Assembly (NCBI GenBank): GCA_965204525.1
Contig: OZ241994.1
Coordinates: 3,286,001 to 3,350,000, forward strand
Direction of reading: 5' to 3'
Length of the DNA stretch: 64,000 bases
Source of the DNA: Bin5 sp965204525
Lineage (GTDB): Bacteria > Chloroflexota > Anaerolineae > Caldilineales > Caldilineaceae
Below are positions 51,888 to 60,979 of the stretch, piece after piece. A program made the position numbers and the translations under genes. How positions within the stretch are numbered: the stretch's first letter is position 1; every line of letters begins with the position of its first letter. The notes under the pieces are model-generated. The model ran no database searches and was not told where the DNA came from. It was given only the letters and a program-made list of their open reading frames with translations.

Positions 51888-51921
51888 GGAGTGAGAGAAG
51901 AGAAGTGAGGAGAGAGGAAAT
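51888..51921. repeat. Purine-rich dispersed element
   Basis: GAGGAGTGAGAGAAGAGAAG then TGAGGAGAGAGG, lying just before the ribosome-binding site of the fifth binding-protein gene. It matches the tracts at 1320 and 55309. Confidence 0.6.
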
Positions 51922-51941
51922 CAGTGTAAAGGAGATTGGGA

Positions 51942-53297
51942 ATGACAGTTGAAAAGTTGAGCAGACGGCATTTTCTGCAGGGCTCGGCGCTGGTCGCGGG
52001 CGGCGCGTTGATGGCGGCGTGCGCTCCTGTGCCAGGGGACTCTGGCGCGGCTGAAGCCGACGAGGGCGAATCGATGTCGGAAGAGCCTATCGAACTGGTC
52101 GCCCAGTATTGGGGCACGCGGCCGGAGTTCATCGAAGACCGTGAAATTCTCGCCCAGCGAATGACCGATAAGTTCCCGAACGTGACGGCCAGCCAGAATT
52201 CGGTACCCGGCGGACAGTACGGCGAAAAGGTGCTGACGGCGATCGCGGCCGGGACTCCGCCCGACACGATGCAGTTGAACCACAGATGGGAACCGTTTTT
52301 CCGCGGCCAGGAAGCGCTTCTGAACGTGATACCATTCGCCGACGCGGACAGCGAATTCAGCTTCGACGTGTTCTACCCGCGCATCATCGAGCTGGGCACG
52401 ACCGAAGGCCAGCTGGTCACCGTTCCCCGCGGTTGGAACCCGTTCGTGATCTACTACAACCGGGCCCTCTTCGCCGAAGCCGGCCTCGACGACCTGCCCA
52501 CCTCGTGGGAAAACGATACCTGGAACTGGGACTCGTTCCTGGAGACGGCCCGGGCCCTTACAGCCGATTCCGACGGCGACGGCAGGACCGACGTGTACGG
52601 CATGTTCTTCCCCTACTGGTACCCATTCCTGCGCCTCGGCGGCGGAGACGTGCTGTCGGACGACCAGAAGTCCTCCGGCCTCGACAGCCCGGAGGCGCTT
52701 GCGGCACTCCAGTGGCTGGCCGACTTGCGGCTGACGCACAAGGTCTCCCCCACCCCGGCCGAAATCGAGGGCCTGGGAAGCGCACAGGATCTCTTTACGG
52801 CCGGGCGCGTGGCGATGTTCACGGCCGGCGCCTGGGGGATCGGCGCACTGACACGGGTTGAGGGGCTGGATTGGGATGTCGGGCCGCTGCCGCGCGCCGC
52901 GGGCCAGCCTCCGGTCGGCTATACCCAATACTACGGACACGGCATTCCCAAGGGCACGCAGAGCGCGGACTGGTCGTGGGAGTACCTCAAGATCATCAGC
53001 GACGAGGAAAGCAACATCACCGTGGCGCAGACGATCGGCGACGTACCGGCGATGAGCCATATTGCCGAGAGCGAACACTTCGCGGGGCTGCCCAAGCCGC
53101 CGACGCGGCAGGTGTTTATCGACAGCGCCCCCCACATGCAGGTCTGGCCCACGATCGCGCCGATTACGGAGATCATGTCCAGGGCGATCACGCCTGAGCT
53201 GAACCTGGCATTTCTCGGAGAAAAATCGGTTGAGGACGCGGTCGCCGCGGCCGGACCCCAGGTAGACGAAATCCTCGCCGGATTCTGGGGAAATTAG
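51942..53297 (+). CDS. Sugar ABC transporter substrate-binding lipoprotein (fifth importer)
   Basis: A 451-residue binding protein. LSRRHFLQ (Arg 8-9) and LMAAC (Cys27) form a Tat lipoprotein signal. VAQYWGTRPEFIEDREILAQ and PRGWNPFVIYYNRALFAEAG are family-like. The ATG at 51942 has AAAGGAG seven bases upstream; a TTG two codons earlier is unlikely. It heads the operon that leads to the sulfatase. Confidence 0.9.
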   Translation: MTVEKLSRRHFLQGSALVAGGALMAACAPVPGDSGAAEADEGESMSEEPIELVAQYWGTRPEFIEDREILAQRMTDKFPNVTASQNSVPGGQYGEKVLTAIAAGTPPDTMQLNHRWEPFFRGQEALLNVIPFADADSEFSFDVFYPRIIELGTTEGQLVTVPRGWNPFVIYYNRALFAEAGLDDLPTSWENDTWNWDSFLETARALTADSDGDGRTDVYGMFFPYWYPFLRLGGGDVLSDDQKSSGLDSPEALAALQWLADLRLTHKVSPTPAEIEGLGSAQDLFTAGRVAMFTAGAWGIGALTRVEGLDWDVGPLPRAAGQPPVGYTQYYGHGIPKGTQSADWSWEYLKIISDEESNITVAQTIGDVPAMSHIAESEHFAGLPKPPTRQVFIDSAPHMQVWPTIAPITEIMSRAITPELNLAFLGEKSVEDAVAAAGPQVDEILAGFWGN

Positions 53298-53309
53298 TCG
53301 CGGTACGTT

Positions 53310-53380
53310 GAGCGCCACTGTTGCCCGTATGAGTCGAAAGAGGAGAGGACCGTTTCCTCTCCTCTTTTCGTTCGGCGCTC
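53310..53380. other. Binding-protein/permease intercistronic hairpin (fifth importer)
   Basis: The inner stem pairs CGAAAGAGGAGAGGA (53335-53349) with TCCTCTCCTCTTTTCG (53355-53370, one extra T). Outer GAGCGCC/GGCGCTC pairs (53310-53316 and 53374-53380) extend it. The inner arms are made of the purine-rich dispersed element in inverted form. Confidence 0.7.
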
Positions 53381-53447
53381 ACAATAGGGACCGGCGGCGG
53401 GACGGGATCCAGGCAACGATCTACTGATTATCGGAAAAGGAGAGGCG

Positions 53448-54410
53448 ATGCGCAGCGGGCAGGCGCAGGCCAATCAGGACAGAAACGGTCTCGCGGCCGG
53501 GAAACGGCCGCGCATGAGCGGCATCGCGCGCAAGGAAGCCATCGCCGGCTACATCGCCATCTCACCCTGGCTGCTGGGCTTTCTGATATTTCAACTGGCG
53601 CCGATTCTGGCGGCCTTCTATATCAGTTCGACCGAATGGCGCATCCTGTCGGCTCCCGAATTCATCGGCGTGCGCAACTTCGACAAGCTGCTGTTCAATG
53701 ACGACCTCTTCTGGCAAAGCATCAAGGTGACGGTCATCTACGTCATCTTCCGCGTGCCCGTCTCGGCAATGCTTTCGCTCGCCCTGGCGCTGCTGATGAA
53801 TCAGCAGCTGGCCGGCCGCCGCCTCTTCCGCACGATCTACTATCTGCCCGCCGTCATTCCACTGGTGGCGGTCAGCATGATGTGGATCTGGATCTTCAAC
53901 CCGGAGTACGGGGTGTTGAACTCTTTCATCAGGCTGTTCGGCATCGAAGGACCCCAGTGGATTCATTCTTCGCGCTGGGCGCTGCCCGCGCTGATTATCA
54001 TGAGCCTGTGGCAGGTAGGGACCGGCATGGTCATCTTTCTGGCCGGTCTGCAGGGCATCCCGGCCCATCTCTACGAGGCGGCGACGATCGATGGCGCCAA
54101 CACTTGGCAGAGGTTTCTGAAAATCACGTTACCGATGTTGTCGCCGGTCGTTCTCTTTGCCCTGGTGATGAACGTGATCGGCAGCTTCCAGATCTTTACA
54201 CAGGCCTACATCATGACCGCGGGTGGCCCGGGAAACGCCACCCTCTTTCTGGTTCTCTATATCTACCGTAATGCCTTCGAATGGTTCCACATGGGCTATG
54301 CTTCTGCGCTGGCGTGGGTCCTCTTCCTGGTGGTCCTGGTCATCTCGCTGGCCATGCTGCGCTCGTCGGAACACTGGGTGCATTACGAAGGTAGAGTTGG
54401 AGGCGCCTGA
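53448..54410 (+). CDS. Sugar ABC transporter permease, MalF type (fifth importer)
   Basis: A 320-residue permease with about six spans after a charged N-terminus. EAA loop: LYEAATIDGANTWQRFLKITLPML. The C-terminus SEHWVHYEG resembles the RYWVYYEG of copies A and B. AAAGGAGAGGCG precedes the ATG. Two bases separate its stop from the next start. Confidence 0.92.
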   Translation: MRSGQAQANQDRNGLAAGKRPRMSGIARKEAIAGYIAISPWLLGFLIFQLAPILAAFYISSTEWRILSAPEFIGVRNFDKLLFNDDLFWQSIKVTVIYVIFRVPVSAMLSLALALLMNQQLAGRRLFRTIYYLPAVIPLVAVSMMWIWIFNPEYGVLNSFIRLFGIEGPQWIHSSRWALPALIIMSLWQVGTGMVIFLAGLQGIPAHLYEAATIDGANTWQRFLKITLPMLSPVVLFALVMNVIGSFQIFTQAYIMTAGGPGNATLFLVLYIYRNAFEWFHMGYASALAWVLFLVVLVISLAMLRSSEHWVHYEGRVGGA

Positions 54411-54412
54411 TA

Positions 54413-55306
54413 GTGGCTACCGGACACCCGCCGCGAACGATGAGAGCTACGATCGGTTTGCCGTCGAATCGATATCAGCTGTTGAACTGGACCAGCAGTC
54501 TTTTGATTCACCTGCTGGCTCTGGCCGGCGCGGTTGCCTTCCTGGTCCCCTTCTTGTGGATGATCTCCACTTCGCTGAAACCGATGGAGAAGATCTTCCA
54601 ATACCCGCCGCAGTGGATGCCGGACCCGGTCCTGTGGCGCAATTATATCGAGGCGCTGACGGTCATGCCGTTTGGCCTCTACTTCCGCAATTCGATCTAC
54701 GTTACCGTTCTCAGCGTGGTCGGGCAGATACTTTCTTCTGCGGTTGTCGCCTATGGCTTTGCCCGCCTGCGCTTTCCCGGGCGGGACATCCTCTTCATCA
54801 TATTGCTGGCGACGATGATGCTGCCCTGGCAGGTGACGATGATCCCGCTCTTCATCCTCTATCGCAGTCTGGACTGGATCAACACCTACTATCCTCTCAT
54901 CGTCCCCAACTTTCTGGGCGGCAGCCCCTTCTTCATCTTTCTGTTGCGCCAGTTCTTCCTGACCCTGCCGCTGGAGCTGGATGAGGCGGCCAAGCTGGAC
55001 GGCTGCGGACCGTTTCGCATTCTGTGGCAGATTCTGCTGCCGCTGGCGGTACCGGGACTGACGACGGTTGCGATCTTCTCATTTCTGTGGAACTGGAACG
55101 AGTTTCTGTGGCCGTTGATCGTCCTGAACGACGTCGACAAGTGGACGATTCCGCTGGGGCTGAACGGTTTCCGCGACCAGTACGGCACTGACTGGAACCA
55201 TCTCATGGCGGCCTCGTTTGTGGCCTCGCTGCCGGTCATTTTCATTTTCTTCATGTTCCAGAGTTACTTCATTCAGGGGATCGCTACGACCGGGGCGAAG
55301 GGGTGA
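54413..55306 (+). CDS. Sugar ABC transporter permease, MalG type (fifth importer)
   Basis: A 297-residue permease starting at a GTG, with TTGGAGG about ten bases upstream inside the previous gene. EAA loop: ELDEAAKLDGCGPFRILWQILLPL, very like copies A and B, so this importer is their closest relative here. QSYFIQGIATTGAKG is the C-terminus. Confidence 0.92.
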   Translation: MATGHPPRTMRATIGLPSNRYQLLNWTSSLLIHLLALAGAVAFLVPFLWMISTSLKPMEKIFQYPPQWMPDPVLWRNYIEALTVMPFGLYFRNSIYVTVLSVVGQILSSAVVAYGFARLRFPGRDILFIILLATMMLPWQVTMIPLFILYRSLDWINTYYPLIVPNFLGGSPFFIFLLRQFFLTLPLELDEAAKLDGCGPFRILWQILLPLAVPGLTTVAIFSFLWNWNEFLWPLIVLNDVDKWTIPLGLNGFRDQYGTDWNHLMAASFVASLPVIFIFFMFQSYFIQGIATTGAKG

Positions 55307-55308
55307 CA

Positions 55309-55345
55309 GCGAGGAGTGAGCGAAGAGGAGTGAGGAGAGAGACAT
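55309..55345. repeat. Purine-rich dispersed element
   Basis: GCGAGGAGTGAGCGAAGAGG then AGTGAGGAGAGAGA, starting right after the permease stop and before the sulfatase. Confidence 0.6.
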
Positions 55346-55393
55346 CCTGCACGCCTGATTGGTTACTTTTCATAGTTTGTGGAGAATTATTTG

Positions 55394-56899
55394 ATGCCTG
55401 CGGAGAACGTTCTTTTTGTCCTGACGGACCAGTGGCCGGCTTCGGCTTTCAGTTTTTGCGGGGCGGATACCCCGGCGCTCAAACAGCGAAGCGGTAGCGC
55501 ATCGACCATTGCGACCCCGAATATCGACCGGTTGGCGGCTGCGGGGACGGTCTTCAGCAACGCCTTTACGACCTGCCCGCTGTGTACGCCGGCCAGGGGA
55601 ACGCTGCTCACGGGGCGCTGGCCGCACGAGACCGGCATCACCGACAACTACGCGGTGGGATACTCGCAGCAGGTGTCGCCGCCGCTGACGGAACGCACCT
55701 GGATCGACGAGGCCGCCCGGCTCGGCTACCACGTCGGTTATTTCGGCAAGTGGCACCTCGGGCCGGTAAACCCGGAAGCGCGCGGCGCCCACCGCTTCGA
55801 CCCCAACGCAGAGGCACAGCGCCGGCCCTACGACCCGGAGACCAGCAACTTCTCCTACCAGTTCGCCAGGAACAACTACGACCGGCAGACGCAGGGGCTG
55901 CTCAGAGGCCGCGCGCCCTTCTGGGGCAATACTGCCCAGCCCAAAGAGGAATGCCCACCCTTTCCGGTAATGGAGAACGGCGTCCGCTTCCTCGAAGAAT
56001 GGGCCGCAGGCGATCGCAGCAAACCGTTCTTTCTGACCGTCTCCTCCGCGGAGCCGCACTTCCCGCACCATCTGCCTGAACCGTACGTCGACATCGCGCA
56101 GGAGCTGAGAGAGAAGGTCGAACTGCCCGCCAACCTGGGCGACAACTGCGCCGGCAGGCCCTGGTTTCACTCCGTGGCCTGGTGGCCGTGCATGGACACC
56201 TCGCCGCTGGATGAGGAGGAGTGGCGCACGGTCGTCGCCTACTCGCACGCGCATATCATGATGGTGGACGAAGCGATCGGGCGAGTGCTCGACACGCTGG
56301 AGCGGCTGGGGTTGCAGGAATCGACGACGGTCGTCTTCGTCGCCGACCACGGCGACATGGAGGGCGCGCACAACCGCTTCGACAAGGGAGCCTATTTCTA
56401 CGAGGAGGTCTGGCGCATTCCGCTGATCATACGCAGCCCCGGCAGGGCGCCGGCAACCCAGGATGCCTTCGTTTCGCTGATCGACGTGGGTGAGACGCTT
56501 TTCGGCCTCATCGACGCCGCCGCTACCCCAGAGGCGCCGCGCGCCGGGCGGGACCTGCTGCCGCTGGTGGGCGCGGGCACACGTCCAGCCGGTTGGCTGC
56601 AGACGGCGTACGGTGTCTACAACCTGTACAACGGCATGAACTTCGCGGTGCGCGCCATTCGCGACGAGCGTTACAAGTACGTATGGAATCCGCAGGCCTT
56701 CGACGAGCTCTACGACCTGCAGGCCGACCCGCACGAGATGAAAAACCTGGCAGAAGAGCCGGGGCAGGCAGCCACCCAAGCCGAACTCCGTGATCAGCTG
56801 ATGGACTGGCTGGCAGAAATTGGCGACGATCTCCCCAGCCGGACTGACCTTCTGCCGCCGGCGGGCACGATCATGGCGACAGGTGAAGCGGGACCGTAA
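55394..56899 (+). CDS. Type I sulfatase (formylglycine-dependent)
   Basis: A 501-residue arylsulfatase-family enzyme that removes sulfate esters. The Cys turned into formylglycine is Cys64 in CTPARGTLLTG, a perfect C-x-P-x-R motif. Metal residues include Asp12 (LTDQW) and the late FVADHGDMEGAH; YFGKWHLG holds the Lys and His. There is no signal peptide, so it probably acts in the cytoplasm on imported sulfated sugars. The ATG at 55394 has GGAG nine bases upstream. No maturation enzyme is encoded in the window. It follows the fifth importer, with a repeat between. Confidence 0.92.
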   Translation: MPAENVLFVLTDQWPASAFSFCGADTPALKQRSGSASTIATPNIDRLAAAGTVFSNAFTTCPLCTPARGTLLTGRWPHETGITDNYAVGYSQQVSPPLTERTWIDEAARLGYHVGYFGKWHLGPVNPEARGAHRFDPNAEAQRRPYDPETSNFSYQFARNNYDRQTQGLLRGRAPFWGNTAQPKEECPPFPVMENGVRFLEEWAAGDRSKPFFLTVSSAEPHFPHHLPEPYVDIAQELREKVELPANLGDNCAGRPWFHSVAWWPCMDTSPLDEEEWRTVVAYSHAHIMMVDEAIGRVLDTLERLGLQESTTVVFVADHGDMEGAHNRFDKGAYFYEEVWRIPLIIRSPGRAPATQDAFVSLIDVGETLFGLIDAAATPEAPRAGRDLLPLVGAGTRPAGWLQTAYGVYNLYNGMNFAVRAIRDERYKYVWNPQAFDELYDLQADPHEMKNLAEEPGQAATQAELRDQLMDWLAEIGDDLPSRTDLLPPAGTIMATGEAGP

Positions 56900-56940
56900 G
56901 GGCAGTTTCTAGTTTTTAGTGGTTAGTTTTTAGTTTTGGT
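56899..56940. repeat. AGTTTTTAGT-type dispersed element
   Basis: GCAGTTTCTAGTTTTTAGTG then GTTAGTTTTTAGTTTT after the sulfatase stop. Same family as 21849, 30362 and 50856. Confidence 0.55.
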
Positions 56941-57018
56941 GGCCCCCTGCTGTCGGATGAATACCAGTTGCTGCAGACGCCGATCCGAAAATCAGAATCC
57001 ATAAGGAACAGACCACCC

Positions 57019-59904
57019 ATGAATCGCACACCGCGTTCCAATAGCAAAGCGATAACGCGTCAAACGATGTCACTCGACGGCAGCTGGCAGGTCATCTTCG
57101 ACCATGACAACAAGGGCCGCACGCTCAACTGGCAGCGTCGGGAGCAGTTCCGCAGCTACCACGCCATCGAGGAGGTTGCGGTGCCCGCCTGCCTGGAGGA
57201 GTTCAGACAGGACTACGAGGGCGCGGCCTGGTATGGCAAGAGCTTCCATCTCCCGGCAGAGTGGGAGGGCAAGACGGTCCGCGTGCGGTTCGAGGCGGTC
57301 AACTACCGCGCGGAGGTCTGGGTCAACGGCGAGGCCGCCGGCGCGCATGAAGGCGGCTATACCAACTTCGAGTTGGAGATCGGTGATCTCTTATACACGG
57401 ATGCTGAGAACTTCATCGCCGTGCGCGTCATCACCCCGCTGATCACCCACGATGTCGTCATCGACGGCCTGGGGCGGGACGATATGCCCCACTGGCGCGG
57501 CGCCATCGCCGGCGGGATCTGGCAGCCCGTTTCACTCATCGCCACCGATGCCGTCTATGTTGAGAGCGCATTTGTCACGGGCGACATCAGCTCCGGCGAT
57601 GTCCTGGTGGAGCTGGCGCTGCGCAATACCAGCCTCAAGAGCCAGAAGACCGATATTCAATGCCGGATCGCATCCTGGGCAGACGGCAACCCCGCGGCCT
57701 CGGTCAGCGCAGAATACAACCTGCGGCCGGGCAAAAGCGAGGTGGCGCTGAATCTGAACGTGGCCGACCACAGGCTCTGGCAGCTCGATGATCCCTTCCT
57801 CTACCTGGCGACAGCCAGCGTACAGCTGGCGGATGGGCCTTCGGACCGGGTGGAGACACGGTTCGGCTTTCGCGAGTTCACCGCCAGGGGCAAGAGCTTC
57901 TATCTCAACGGCAAGAAGATCGTCCTCAAGACGACCTTCAACGAGGCCTTCTACCCCCATTCGCTGGCCTATCCCCGCGACCAGGAGCTACTCCGGAAGG
58001 AGTTCAAGCTGATCAAAGAGGGCAACATCAACATGGTGCGGCCCTGGCGCAAGCCGCAGCCGCCGGTCGTCTACGATATGGCCGATGAGATGGGCGTTCT
58101 GTACGTGGGCGCGCTGCCGGTGGAGTGCATGGACAACTGGCCGCAGATCACGCCCTACACGCGGCAGCGGATCGAGAACGAGGTGACGGAGATGGTGCTG
58201 CGCGACCGCAACCATCCCTCGATCGTCATCTGGGAGATGTTCAACGAGATCCTGCGCGACGGGCTGAAACGGCTGCGGCACACCACTTCGCTGAAGGCGC
58301 GCGAGCTCGATCCCGGGCGGCTGATCATCGACGAAGCCGGCGGCTTTGCCGGTCTGTGCAGCGTCTATCTGCCCGGTTCCTACGAGCCGACGCTGATCAA
58401 CGATGTCCACGACTACCCGGGCACGCCCTTCGCGCAGCAGAACTACGACAATCTGATGCTGCTGGGCAAGACGGAAGAGCAGTTGGAGGCAATGGAGCGC
58501 ACTTCCCTCGGACAACATACGCGCAGCCACATCGAGCCCGGCCTGCTGACCAACATCTCCGAGCTGGGCTACGGCAGCATCCCCGACCTGGAAGCCAACA
58601 TGGCCCAGTACCGCCGCGAGGGCAATCCCATCACGCCGGACTACCGCATCCATGAACGCCTGCACGACTCCTACCTGGCGGTCTATGAACGGACGGGGCT
58701 GGAGGAGGTTTTTCCGACGTTCCACGACTTCATGCTCGCATGCCAGGAGATCCACTACACCGGCAACAAGCTGATGGCTGAGGCCTGCCGCATCAATGGC
58801 GACATCGCCGGTATTGGCATCCATTCGCTCAACGACGGCGACTGGATCGTGGGGGCGGGGCTGATCGACAATTTCCGCAACCCCAAGCGCGCCTATTATG
58901 CGATCCAAGAGACCTTTTCCGACCGCTATATCGCGATTCGCCCCAGCGCGCAGAATGTCTACGCGGGGCAGGGGGTGCAGATCCTGCTGACGTCGGTCAA
59001 TGACGAGGAGGCTGTGGCGGGGACGCTCTCGCTTCAGGTTACGGCCGGCGACGGGCGGCGGGTGCTCGACCACAGCGAAGAGACGACGCTGCCGGCGGGC
59101 ATTGTCGATCTGGGCGAGTACGGCGTCGCCACCGACGGGTTGGCGGGGCGCTGCCTGGTCGAGGTCGCGTTTGGCGCCGGCGCTGAGACGGTTGCGCGTA
59201 ACTGCTCCAGCTTCTATGTGCTGGAGCAGGCGGGATCGGCGCTTCCCGGGCAGGAGGTTGCGCTGATCGATCTCGACGGCGCGCTGGGCGCGTACCTGGC
59301 CGGCTCTGACCTGCGGTCCACGACGTTTTCGGGGGACACGCCGCGCGGTCAACGGACGCTGGTGAATCTGAATGGCTGGGGCGGCGAAGAGCAGCCGGTC
59401 TTCGCCGAACTGGCGCAGTGGGTCAGCGGCGGCGGGACGGCCGTTTTCCTCGGCATGCCGCCGGAGGGCGCTCTGGGAACCAAATTTCGCATGGAGAAAT
59501 TCCTTTCAAAGGATATTCTGCTGCCGTTCGCTGTATCCTATTACAGCGGTAAGGGGCTATGGACGCCGTGCAGCCACGTTGTGCGCGAGCATCCTGTCTA
59601 CGACGGGCTGCCATCGGCCTGCCTGATGGGGCAGGAGTACCGCGATGTCGTTTCGCGCTGGTCGATCGTGACGCCGGAAACGGACTGGATCAGCGGCAAT
59701 GTCACCTATGACTGGTACGCCGGCCTGAAACACAAGCAGAACTACATCGGCGTGACCGCGGCCTTCCACGGCGCCGACCTGACGGAGATCGCGCACGGTG
59801 AAGGCAGTTACATCCTGTGTACGCACCGGCTCGTTGAAAACCTCGGTAAAGATCCGGTGGCGGAGCGGCTGTTCAGCAACCTGGTGGGCTGGGTATTGGG
59901 GTAG
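57019..59904 (+). CDS. Glycoside hydrolase family 2 (beta-galactosidase/glucuronidase type)
   Basis: A 961-residue GH2 enzyme. The N-terminal sugar-binding domain (MSLDGSWQVIFDHDNKG, GAAWYGKSFHLPAEW, YRAEVWVNGEAAGAHEGGY) is followed by an Ig-like domain and the barrel. The acid/base is Glu410 in VIWEMFNEI (Asn409-Glu410). The nucleophile is probably the Glu in TNISELGYGS. The C-terminus has extra domains of about 300 residues. It may release beta-linked uronic acid or galactose. The ATG at 57019 has AAGGA upstream. No signal peptide. Confidence 0.9.
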   Translation: MNRTPRSNSKAITRQTMSLDGSWQVIFDHDNKGRTLNWQRREQFRSYHAIEEVAVPACLEEFRQDYEGAAWYGKSFHLPAEWEGKTVRVRFEAVNYRAEVWVNGEAAGAHEGGYTNFELEIGDLLYTDAENFIAVRVITPLITHDVVIDGLGRDDMPHWRGAIAGGIWQPVSLIATDAVYVESAFVTGDISSGDVLVELALRNTSLKSQKTDIQCRIASWADGNPAASVSAEYNLRPGKSEVALNLNVADHRLWQLDDPFLYLATASVQLADGPSDRVETRFGFREFTARGKSFYLNGKKIVLKTTFNEAFYPHSLAYPRDQELLRKEFKLIKEGNINMVRPWRKPQPPVVYDMADEMGVLYVGALPVECMDNWPQITPYTRQRIENEVTEMVLRDRNHPSIVIWEMFNEILRDGLKRLRHTTSLKARELDPGRLIIDEAGGFAGLCSVYLPGSYEPTLINDVHDYPGTPFAQQNYDNLMLLGKTEEQLEAMERTSLGQHTRSHIEPGLLTNISELGYGSIPDLEANMAQYRREGNPITPDYRIHERLHDSYLAVYERTGLEEVFPTFHDFMLACQEIHYTGNKLMAEACRINGDIAGIGIHSLNDGDWIVGAGLIDNFRNPKRAYYAIQETFSDRYIAIRPSAQNVYAGQGVQILLTSVNDEEAVAGTLSLQVTAGDGRRVLDHSEETTLPAGIVDLGEYGVATDGLAGRCLVEVAFGAGAETVARNCSSFYVLEQAGSALPGQEVALIDLDGALGAYLAGSDLRSTTFSGDTPRGQRTLVNLNGWGGEEQPVFAELAQWVSGGGTAVFLGMPPEGALGTKFRMEKFLSKDILLPFAVSYYSGKGLWTPCSHVVREHPVYDGLPSACLMGQEYRDVVSRWSIVTPETDWISGNVTYDWYAGLKHKQNYIGVTAAFHGADLTEIAHGEGSYILCTHRLVENLGKDPVAERLFSNLVGWVLG

Positions 59905-59948
59905 CTTCCCGTTCCCGGTTCCCGACTTTTTCTTTTTCAGGAGACAGT

Positions 59949-60896
59949 ATGGACAGTATTACGCATGACGAAATTCCGTTCGAGCTGTTCGCCAGTTTCG
60001 AACGTATCGGGGACGGCAACCCGGCTTTTTTCTGTGAACCGCCCGAATGGGCTGCGGCCGCGCATGCCATCGTCGTAGGCGACACGGTCCACTACCTGTG
60101 GGGCAGACGCAGAAAGGACAACTACTGGATGCTGATGCACAGCACCGCGCCGGCGAGCGACCCCGCGGCTGTCACCCACGACCCGAGGAACCCTGTCCTG
60201 ATGCCCTCGCAGGCCGGCTTTGACGATTTCACCATCGAGTACCCCTACCCCTTCCGCAATCCGGCCGACGGCAGGTTCTATGTCTACTATCTCGGCCGGC
60301 GGCTGAAGCCTCCCAAGCAGACGGGCTTACTGGTAGGCGACGGCGACTTCGGCGCATGGACGCGCGTGCTCCGGACGCCCGTGATTCCCGCGGACACGCC
60401 TTACGAGAGCGCAGGCTCGTCGCACCCCTCCGTCGCGGTTGACGGCGACACGATCCACATCATTTACACCGGCGAGTCGGAAGGGAATCCGGTTATCTGC
60501 CACGCGACCGCGCCGACCACCGACCCCGCGGCGGTCGCCAAGGACGCGGCCAACCCCATATTCAGCGGCAGCGGTCTGGCCTGGGACAGCAGCGGCGTGC
60601 GCGAGGCGGAGATCTTCAAAGGACCGCGCTACTTCCATATCCTGTACGGCGGCCGCGCACAGGACGACGAGATATGGCAGATCGGGCATGTGCGTACGCG
60701 AGATTTCCGCGAATTTGAGCCGAACCCGCACAACCCGATCTTCACGCCCGCCGCGGACCGCGGGGCATGGGACTGCGACGGTATCCTCACGCCCCAGGTC
60801 TTTGAGGCCGGGGACGCCTACTACATGCTCTATGCGGGCCGGAAGGGCAGAGAGTGGCAGAGCGGCCTGGCCAGAGCAGACAAACCGCGCGGATAG
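59949..60896 (+). CDS. Beta-propeller glycoside-hydrolase-like protein (GH43/GH117-type fold)
   Basis: A 315-residue single-domain propeller. Repeats such as HAIVVGDTVHYLWGRR, YRNPADGRFYVYYLGRR-like NPADGRFYVYYLG, SSHPSVAVDGDTIHIIYTGE, REAEIFKGPRYFHILYGG and DGILTPQVFEAGDAYYMLYAG fit five blades. Acidic residues are placed as in GH43/GH117-like enzymes, but I cannot name the activity. AGGAG precedes the ATG. It follows the GH2 gene by 44 bases, in one operon with it. Confidence 0.78.
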   Translation: MDSITHDEIPFELFASFERIGDGNPAFFCEPPEWAAAAHAIVVGDTVHYLWGRRRKDNYWMLMHSTAPASDPAAVTHDPRNPVLMPSQAGFDDFTIEYPYPFRNPADGRFYVYYLGRRLKPPKQTGLLVGDGDFGAWTRVLRTPVIPADTPYESAGSSHPSVAVDGDTIHIIYTGESEGNPVICHATAPTTDPAAVAKDAANPIFSGSGLAWDSSGVREAEIFKGPRYFHILYGGRAQDDEIWQIGHVRTRDFREFEPNPHNPIFTPAADRGAWDCDGILTPQVFEAGDAYYMLYAGRKGREWQSGLARADKPRG

Positions 60897-60979
60897 CGAA
60901 GCGAATTTAAGAACTGCGATTGAGTAAACTAGAAACCAGGTCGTACATCATCGGTAGATGGCGTGGCAGGAGGGCACTT

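Noticed and set aside
54411..54435. Resemblance between the start of the fifth MalG-like gene and the sequence at 27634-27650 (GTGGCTAxCGGACAC)
   Set aside because: The match is short and in different contexts; chance similarity cannot be excluded by eye.
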